A stretch of DNA of 6,970 bases, taken from NCBI GenBank assembly GCA_947487325.1, contig CANKWG010000123.1, forward strand, positions 1 through 6,970. The letters are read 5' to 3'. Both the position numbers and the translations under genes were made by a program. The notes under the pieces were generated by a model. That model searched no databases. It was not told the DNA's origin and was given only the letters and a program-made list of their open reading frames with translations. This DNA is from Oxalobacteraceae bacterium (GTDB lineage Bacteria > Pseudomonadota > Gammaproteobacteria > Burkholderiales > Burkholderiaceae_D). Positions 1 through 4,991 of the stretch are shown in pieces (position 1 is the first letter of the stretch; each line of letters begins with the position of its first letter).

Positions 1-1103
1 ACAATACCGATGAGGCCGTGATGCCAATCTGGGTTGAACAGACAGAGCGTGGCATTGTCATGCACTTCGATGTTTTCCAGCGAGGCGAGTGCGGCTTCCT
101 GCATGCCGGCTTCGATATCGCGCCGCTCGCGATTGATGTGGTCGAGCTGATGGGCAATTTCCCAAGCACGGTCGGTATCATCGGTGAGCAGGCATTCAAT
201 ACCAAGCGACATATCGGCCAGTCGGCCGGCTGCATTAAGCCGCGGCCCGGCAGCAAAACCCAGATCAAACGGTGTGGCCTTGCGCACGTCGCGGCTAGCG
301 ACTGAAAACAATGCCGCAATACCGGGATGGGCGCGTCCCGAGCGTATACGTGAGAGACCTTGCGCGACCAGAATGCGGTTGTTCGCATCCAGTCGCACCA
401 CATCTGCGACGGTACCCAGTGCGACCAGATCTAGCAAGTTATCCAGCCGGGGTTGATTGCTGACGTCAAAGCGGCCACGCTGGCGTAATTCCGCGCGCAA
501 TGCGAGCAGCGTGTAAAACATCACGCCCACGCCCGCCAGATTCTTGCTGGGGAAGCCGCAGCCGGGCTGATTCGGGTTGACGATTACGGCGGCATCGGGA
601 AGGGTGTCGGCAGGCAGGTGATGGTCAGTGATGAGCACATCGATACCGCGCCGCTTTGCCTCGGCCACACCGTCGATGCTGGCGATACCGTTATCCACCG
701 TGACGATGATGTCCGGCGATTTGGCTTGTGCAGTGAGTGCGACGATTTCAGGGGTCAGGCCGTAGCCGTATTCGAAGCGGTTGGGTACGATGTAATCGAC
801 TCTCGCACCCAGGGCCCGCAAACCGCGGATCGCGACCGCACAGGCGGTTGCGCCATCGCAATCGTAGTCGGCCACTACTACGATGGCTTTTCCTGCTTCG
901 ATGGCATTGGCAAGAAATGTCGCTGCCTTGTCCATGTGCAGCAAATCCGAGGGTGCGATCAGGGCATCTAGTTTTGTGGACAGCTCCCGAGTTTCGGTGA
1001 GGCCTCGTGCAGCCATCAGTCGCGCCATGACCGGATGCAGGCCTTGCTCGGCAAGCAAGGCCGCCTGACGAACGGCGTAAGTGCGGGAAACGATGCGGGT
1101 CAT
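1..1103 (-). CDS. recJ: Single-stranded-DNA-specific 5'-3' exonuclease RecJ (partial, C-terminus outside window)
   Basis: RecJ degrades single-stranded DNA 5' to 3' in the cytoplasm during RecFOR recombination, mismatch repair and base-excision repair. Reading the minus strand from the ATG at 1103-1101 gives 367 complete codons with no stop, running off the window edge. DHH-family metal-binding motifs appear in order: DYDCDG at residues 79-84, VTVDNG at 134-139, TDHH at 159-162 (D160, H161, H162) and GTVADV with D234. These are followed by NAAGR at 290-294 and the start of the DHHA1 region, WHHGLIGI at 360-367. RecJ is usually about 560-580 residues, so roughly 200 are missing (the rest of DHHA1 and the OB-like C-terminal domain). 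The ATG overlaps the TGA of the upstream RpfE-type gene as ATGA (bases 1103-1100), which suggests translational coupling. All recognisable catalytic residues in the visible part are intact. Identification is from remembered family motifs, not a search. Confidence 0.97.
   Translation of the reverse strand, partial: MTRIVSRTYAVRQAALLAEQGLHPVMARLMAARGLTETRELSTKLDALIAPSDLLHMDKAATFLANAIEAGKAIVVVADYDCDGATACAVAIRGLRALGARVDYIVPNRFEYGYGLTPEIVALTAQAKSPDIIVTVDNGIASIDGVAEAKRRGIDVLITDHHLPADTLPDAAVIVNPNQPGCGFPSKNLAGVGVMFYTLLALRAELRQRGRFDVSNQPRLDNLLDLVALGTVADVVRLDANNRILVAQGLSRIRSGRAHPGIAALFSVASRDVRKATPFDLGFAAGPRLNAAGRLADMSLGIECLLTDDTDRAWEIAHQLDHINRERRDIEAGMQEAALASLENIEVHDNATLCLFNPDWHHGLIGI
1040..1062 (-). 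repeat. 9-bp perfect inverted repeat (hairpin) early in recJ
   Basis: GGCCTTGCT and AGCAAGGCC are exact reverse complements separated by 5 nt, lying about 42-64 nt inside recJ. In the recJ mRNA this would be a strong short stem-loop just after the start codon. There is no following T-run, so it is not a Rho-independent terminator. It falls on residues 15-22 (ALLAEQGL), which are themselves typical of RecJ, so it may be a by-product of coding. Confidence 0.5.
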
Positions 1104-2104
1104 GGAGCGAGGCGGGCGAGCGAAGCGCGGATCCAGAATTTTCTCATGGATGAACGTCGAAGCTGCCATTCGATTGCGCGCGTGCTGTCGGTTAACACCA
1201 GTGTGATGCCATCGATCGCGCCCTGTTTTAGTTGTGTCAGCAGTGGCGTGAATTGGCTGGCATCGAGTTTGGCCATCGCTGCAAGCCAGCCAGACCAGTC
1301 GCCGGCGAGCGCGGGCTCGATCAGTGCGTCCAGGAGGCGGAGTTCAGTGTCGTTGGATATGTCTGCGGCAGATTGTCCAAGGCTGCAGCGGGCCAGCTCT
1401 CGCAGGCCGGCCAGTTGAGTTTGCTCTTGCTCTTTCGCAGTCTGTCCGTGAAGTCCGGCTGAACCACCCCAGAGCCAAAGCGCATTGATGCGTCGCTCGC
1501 CGCGCTGCTCACGCGCGTCATTGACGGCATGGGTGTGCCACAGCATTTGGACTTCGTTGTGCAGGCGGCGCCAGTCGCGCTCACCCGGTCCCCGAGGCAG
1601 CCAAACGTCAATATTGTGTCCGCAGGCGGCATCCGGACTGCAGGTTCGCAGCTCGGACCACGCATCAGCGCGCAGGAACCAGTGGCGGGCATCACCGTAG
1701 CGCAGCGTGTAGCCCAGTTCTTCGAACAAGGGATGCGCAGCGTCAAATAGCGTCCGCGACGTGGCGTCGTCCAGGGTGAGCTGGCGTCGGTCGGTCAGCA
1801 CCAGATGATCGCGCGCGACATGAAAATGCGCGGGCTCGAGTACGAACCAGTATCCCGGCTCGGTGGTCAGTCCCAGCTGGTGCATCAGCGCACTAGAGAC
1901 GGCGGGGCTGCTGTCCTGCCGGCTTCCGATGAGCCATTGCTCATGCGGCAGCAGCGGCGCATAAGGCTCAAAAGCATCACGACGGACAGCACTGGCGTGC
2001 GAGAGCAATTGCGCCAGCGAAGGTGCTTGCAGCGTGGCCAGCAGGTCTTTGGCATGTTCGGTCGGCGCCAGCGCGAAGGGAAGGATCAAGGTTGGATGAG
2101 GCAT
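1100..2104 (-). CDS. RpfE-type regulatory/hypothetical protein (COG4255-like), encoded upstream of recJ
   Basis: This 334-residue protein resembles the family often annotated as 'regulatory protein, RpfE type' or as a putative phosphoglycerate-mutase-like protein. In Xanthomonas rpfE lies in the rpf cluster immediately before recJ. Family-like features are the N-terminal LILPFA (residues 6-11), a central block near 83-105 (GYWFVLEPAHFHVARDHLVL), a charged region 171-195 leading to NEVQMLWH (183-190), INALWLWGG (206-214), and a C-terminal segment 297-327 ending in basic and aromatic residues. No signal peptide or membrane segment is apparent, so it is probably cytoplasmic. I see no phosphoglycerate mutase active-site signature and do not assign a reaction. 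The ATG at 2104 is the only plausible start, because an in-frame TAG lies four codons upstream (2116-2114). No good ribosome binding site precedes it. It overlaps recJ by 4 bp and is the first gene of that leftward unit. The family name is recalled; the role is unknown. Confidence 0.87.
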   Translation of the reverse strand: MPHPTLILPFALAPTEHAKDLLATLQAPSLAQLLSHASAVRRDAFEPYAPLLPHEQWLIGSRQDSSPAVSSALMHQLGLTTEPGYWFVLEPAHFHVARDHLVLTDRRQLTLDDATSRTLFDAAHPLFEELGYTLRYGDARHWFLRADAWSELRTCSPDAACGHNIDVWLPRGPGERDWRRLHNEVQMLWHTHAVNDAREQRGERRINALWLWGGSAGLHGQTAKEQEQTQLAGLRELARCSLGQSAADISNDTELRLLDALIEPALAGDWSGWLAAMAKLDASQFTPLLTQLKQGAIDGITLVLTDSTRAIEWQLRRSSMRKFWIRASLARLAP

Positions 2105-2110
2105 GATGCC

Positions 2111-2116
2111 ATTCTA
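2111..2116 (-). promoter_or_regulatory. Possible -10 element (TAGAAT) for the RpfE-type gene
   Basis: Read on the minus strand, TAGAAT matches the sigma-70 -10 consensus TATAAT at five of six positions. It ends only 6 nt before the ATG at 2104, so transcription from it would start at or next to the start codon and give a leaderless mRNA. That would fit the lack of a Shine-Dalgarno sequence there. No convincing -35 hexamer lies 16-18 nt upstream (the sequence is about CCCGAT), so this may be chance. Confidence 0.25.
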
Positions 2117-2199
2117 AAGGCTGCTGACAGGTAATCGGGTTTTGTCGCGAACCCTCGACTATGGCAAACTGCCGCCTTGTTTGCGGATACCCGCGTTCC

Positions 2200-2203
2200 G
2201 GAG
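2200..2203 (+). promoter_or_regulatory. Shine-Dalgarno (GGAG) supporting a TTG start for the Lol permease
   Basis: GGAG lies 6 nt before the TTG at 2210-2212, a good ribosome-binding distance. This favours 2210 over the upstream in-frame TTG at 2177, which has no purine-rich site, and over the downstream ATG at 2243, which would cut off conserved family sequence (LPFEW). Confidence 0.5.
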
Positions 2204-2209
2204 CCATTT

Positions 2210-3475
2210 TTGGGCCTTTTCAAGAACCTGCCGTTTGAATGGATGATCGGCCTGCGCTACACCCGCGCCAGTCGGCGTAGTTCGCGTGACAGCTTCATCT
2301 CGTTTATTTCCCTGATTTCCATGGCCGGCATCGCATTGGGTGTTGCAGCGCTGATCGTTGTGCTCTCGGTGATGAATGGTTTCCAGAAAGAGGTGCGCGA
2401 TCGCATGCTGTCGGTACTCTCGCACATCGAAGTCTTCGATGCCTCGGGCAGTTTGCCCGATTGGCAGGCGACCGCAGCCCAGGCACTAAAGCATCCAGAG
2501 GTGCTCGGCGCAGCGCCCTATGTCGAAGCGCAGGCGATGGTGATTCGTGACGACACGGTACGCGGCATCATGGTGCGCGGCATTCTGCCTTCGGAAGAAC
2601 CCAAGGTCTCCGACGTTGCATCTCAGGTCGTAGTCGGAAGCTTGTCCGATTTGAGACCCGGTGAATTCAATGTTGTGTTGGGCAGCGAACTGGCACGCAG
2701 CCTGCGTTTGAAAATCGGTGACAAGCTCACCCTGATCGCGCCGCAAGGGCAGGTGACGCCTGCCGGCGTGTTACCGCGACTCAAACAATTCAACGTGGTC
2801 GGTATTTTTGAAGCAGGGCATTATGAATACGATGCTTCGCTGGCCTTTATTGATATCCAGGATGCCGAGCGCATGTTCCGTCAGGCAGGGCCCACGGGTC
2901 TGCGTCTTAAAGTCGCGGATATGCAGCGAGCGCCGGAGGTTGCCATTGATTTATCCGTGACGCTGACCGGTAGCTTGTATCTCCGCGACTGGTCTCAGCA
3001 GAATCGCAACTGGTTTGCTGCGGTTCAAACAGAAAAGCGGATGATGTTCATCATCCTCACGTTGATCATTGCGGTAGCCGCCTTCAACCTGGTGTCTACG
3101 CTCGTGATGACGGTCACGGACACACAGGCCGACATCGCCATCCTGAGAACTCTGGGTGCATCGCCCGCGTCGATCATGAAAATCTTCATCATTCAGGGTG
3201 CGCTGGTGGGCTTTATTGGTACCGCGATTGGTGTGGGTCTGGGTGTTTTGGTGGCGCTGAATGTGGATGTAATCGTGCCTTTCATTGAGTCGCTGTTTGG
3301 TGTGCAATTCCTGCCGCGCGATATTTACCTGATCAGCGCGCTGCCTTCTGATTTGCGCTGGCCAGACGTCTGGCGTATCGGCGGCATGGCGCTGACGCTG
3401 GCCTTCCTTGCAACTCTTTATCCCAGCTGGCGCGCCGCACGCGTGCGACCAGCGGATGCGCTGCGCTATGAATAA
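2210..3475 (+). CDS. lolC: Lipoprotein-releasing ABC transporter permease (LolC/LolE family, likely LolF-like)
   Basis: This is the membrane subunit of the LolCDE-type complex, which extracts outer-membrane lipoproteins from the inner membrane and hands them to periplasmic LolA. From TTG 2210 it is 421 residues, close to the family's roughly 400-420. It has the family's topology: TM1 at about 29-54 followed by SVMNGFQ, a large periplasmic domain at about 60-275, TM2 at about 279-304, TM3 at about 326-350 and TM4 at about 391-408, ending in PADALRYE. A TPAGVLPRLKQF stretch in the periplasmic domain resembles the LolC 'hook' that contacts LolA, while nearby EYDASLAFI looks more like LolE. Only one permease gene precedes lolD, so a homodimeric LolF-like subunit is plausible, but a second permease gene elsewhere cannot be excluded. 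The start is uncertain: TTG 2177 would give 432 residues and ATG 2243 would give 410. The stop overlaps the lolD start by 8 bp. Confidence 0.95.
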   Translation: MGLFKNLPFEWMIGLRYTRASRRSSRDSFISFISLISMAGIALGVAALIVVLSVMNGFQKEVRDRMLSVLSHIEVFDASGSLPDWQATAAQALKHPEVLGAAPYVEAQAMVIRDDTVRGIMVRGILPSEEPKVSDVASQVVVGSLSDLRPGEFNVVLGSELARSLRLKIGDKLTLIAPQGQVTPAGVLPRLKQFNVVGIFEAGHYEYDASLAFIDIQDAERMFRQAGPTGLRLKVADMQRAPEVAIDLSVTLTGSLYLRDWSQQNRNWFAAVQTEKRMMFIILTLIIAVAAFNLVSTLVMTVTDTQADIAILRTLGASPASIMKIFIIQGALVGFIGTAIGVGLGVLVALNVDVIVPFIESLFGVQFLPRDIYLISALPSDLRWPDVWRIGGMALTLAFLATLYPSWRAARVRPADALRYE

Positions 3476-4175
3476 TCCGAATCTGTCTGGGAGCGATCTG
3501 GTGCTGTCCTGCGAAGGACTCGGCAAGCATTTCACGCAGGGTCGCGACAAACTGACGGTGCTGGAGAACATCGACTTTTCTGTGAGCAAGGGAGAGCGGG
3601 TGGCGATTGTGGGCGTGTCGGGTTCCGGCAAATCGACATTGCTGCACTTGCTGGGTGGTCTCGATATGCCAACGGCCGGTAGTGTGCATCTGCTGGGTCA
3701 TGATCTGGCCACGCTTTCTGATAGCGCGCGCGGTGATTTGCGCAACCAATCGCTCGGTTTCGTGTACCAGTTTCATCATTTGTTGCCGGAGTTTTCTGCG
3801 CTGGATAATGTAGCCATGCCCTTGCTGATCCGCCGTCAATCGCGTATCGAAGCCCGTGCAGCGGCGGCTGCGCTGCTTGAGCGAGTGGGCCTTTCGGCCA
3901 GACTGTCGCATTTACCGGGCGAGCTGTCCGGCGGAGAACGTCAGCGTGTCGCACTGGCGCGTGCGCTGGTGACCCAGCCTGCGTGTGTGTTGGCAGATGA
4001 GCCCACTGGCAATCTGGACAGACACACGGCACATCAGGTATTCGCGCTGATGCTCGAGCTTGCACAGACGATGGGTACGGCCTTCGTTATCGTCACGCAT
4101 GATGCTGAGCTGGCGCAGCGTTGCGACCGCAAGATGCAACTGTCGGATCAGGGCTTGCAGCAGGACGCTGGCTGA
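3468..4175 (+). CDS. lolD: Lipoprotein-releasing system ATP-binding protein LolD
   Basis: This cytoplasmic ATPase powers lipoprotein release by the Lol permease. The 235-residue product (E. coli LolD is about 233) carries every ABC motif: Walker A GVSGSGKS at 49-56, Q-loop Q101 in FVYQFHHLLPEF, signature LSGGE at 153-157, Walker B VLADEP at 174-179 with catalytic E178, D-loop GNLD at 181-184, and switch histidine H211 in VTHD. FQFHHLLPEF-type sequence after the Q-loop is characteristic of LolD among the MacB/LolD/FtsE group; here it reads YQFHHLLPEF. The ATG at 3468 overlaps the permease stop (ATGAATAA) and gives the usual N-terminus. An in-frame extension to 3408 is open but lies inside the permease coding sequence and has no family support. 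The overlap and the weak ribosome binding site suggest translational coupling to the permease. Confidence 0.97.
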   Translation: MNNPNLSGSDLVLSCEGLGKHFTQGRDKLTVLENIDFSVSKGERVAIVGVSGSGKSTLLHLLGGLDMPTAGSVHLLGHDLATLSDSARGDLRNQSLGFVYQFHHLLPEFSALDNVAMPLLIRRQSRIEARAAAAALLERVGLSARLSHLPGELSGGERQRVALARALVTQPACVLADEPTGNLDRHTAHQVFALMLELAQTMGTAFVIVTHDAELAQRCDRKMQLSDQGLQQDAG

Positions 4176-4187
4176 CGCAAGAGCGCT

Positions 4188-4991
4188 ATGTTTATCGACA
4201 GTCATTGCCATTTGGATGCTAGTGAGTTCGGTGATGCGGCCACTCAAATAGCAGAGCAAGCCCGAATAGCGGGTGTGTCGTGGATTATTGTTCCAGCAGT
4301 CGAGCGTGCCAATTTCGATAAAGTAGCAAACCTGTCAGCAACACTGCCTTCTTGTGTTTATGCGCTGGGTATACATCCAATTTATGTACCCGACGCGGCC
4401 GAAGAGGATCTGGGTGTATTACGCGAACGCGTACAGCGCGCCATCAACGATGATCATTTTGTGGCGATTGGTGAAATCGGTTTGGATTTTTTCATACCCG
4501 AGCTAACCGCAGCGCCGATGCGCGCGAAGCAGGAATTTTTTTATAGCGAACAGTTAAGGATTGCGCGCGATTTCGATTTACCTGTCATTTTGCACGTGCG
4601 GCGGTCGCAGGATACGTTACTCAAGTACCTGAGACGCATCCAGGTAATAGGCGGTATTGCGCATGCCTTCAACGGTAGCGCGCAACAGGCGCAGGCTTTC
4701 ATTGATCTGGGTTTTGTCTTGGGTTTTGGTGGCGCAATGACCTTTACCCGAGCCTTGCAGATACGTCGTCTCGCGACCTCGCTGCCGCTGTCGGCGCTAG
4801 TGCTGGAGACCGATGCACCGGATATCTCCCCCGCATGGCTGCATCCGGCGATGAACTCGCCGGCGCAGACACCTCTTATTGCTGCGGTATTGGCCGAGCT
4901 GCGTGGCCAATCACTGTCAGATATCGCGCAACAGACAACAGACAATGTCGCGCGCGTTCTGCCCCGCCTTGGCAGCCTCATGATGGCCTGA
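4188..4991 (+). CDS. TatD-family metal-dependent hydrolase (YjjV-like)
   Basis: TatD proteins are TIM-barrel amidohydrolase-fold enzymes using two divalent metals. Several members have DNase activity (3'-5' exonuclease or AP endonuclease), but the substrate of this one is not evident. The 267-residue length fits the family (about 260-265). Metal-binding positions are intact: H6 and H8 in DSHCHLD, GIHP with H63, E96 in GEIGLD, H136 in LPVILHVRR, H159 in GIAHAFNGS, and D209 in LETDAPD. IVPAVE, RRSQDTLLKYLRR and GGAMTFTRA make it closer to E. coli YjjV than to TatD or YcfH, from memory of those sequences. It starts 12 nt after the lolD stop with a weak CAAGAG site (4178-4183), and ends in a TGA directly abutting the comEC start. 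Its N-terminal half is richer in A+T than its neighbours. It sits in the same transcription unit as the Lol genes and comEC. Confidence 0.94.
   Translation: MFIDSHCHLDASEFGDAATQIAEQARIAGVSWIIVPAVERANFDKVANLSATLPSCVYALGIHPIYVPDAAEEDLGVLRERVQRAINDDHFVAIGEIGLDFFIPELTAAPMRAKQEFFYSEQLRIARDFDLPVILHVRRSQDTLLKYLRRIQVIGGIAHAFNGSAQQAQAFIDLGFVLGFGGAMTFTRALQIRRLATSLPLSALVLETDAPDISPAWLHPAMNSPAQTPLIAAVLAELRGQSLSDIAQQTTDNVARVLPRLGSLMMA

Larger units (their letters stand above)
2105..2209. promoter_or_regulatory. Divergent intergenic region between the RpfE-type gene and the Lol operon
   Basis: This is the only non-coding gap of note and must hold the promoters of both divergent units unless the downstream genes use internal ones. 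On the plus strand there is TTGTCG (2142-2147), which could act as a -35 box. The hexamer 17 nt downstream (CAAACT, 2165-2170) is a poor -10, and the nearby TATGGC (2160-2165) is only 12 nt away. No clear operator palindrome or riboswitch was seen. The promoter role is inferred from gene orientation, not from strong motifs. Confidence 0.45.

Noticed and set aside
18..971. Several plus-strand open frames opposite the first kilobase
   Set aside because: The minus strand here encodes RecJ with all catalytic motifs in one unbroken frame.
2230..2239. Near match to the Neisseria DNA uptake sequence (GCCGTTTGAA versus GCCGTCTGAA)
   Set aside because: One mismatch, a single copy, and it encodes the conserved LPFEW of the permease; no other copies were noticed despite comEC nearby.
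3202..3209. E. coli Chi octamer GCTGGTGG
   Set aside because: An 8-mer of this composition is expected by chance in GC-rich coding DNA, and Chi sequence differs between lineages.
2951..3631. Long open frame on the minus strand (226 codons) across the permease and lolD
   Set aside because: Antisense to two well-supported genes; the product is rich in R, H and Q with no recognisable motif, as expected from the complement of GC-rich coding DNA.
3532..4065. Minus-strand open frame of 177 codons inside lolD
   Set aside because: Fully antisense to intact ABC motifs; composition rich in P, A, R and H with no family signature.
4536..4542. T7 run that could suggest a terminator
   Set aside because: It lies inside the TatD-family gene and I see no GC-rich stem immediately before it; it encodes EFFYS in frame.
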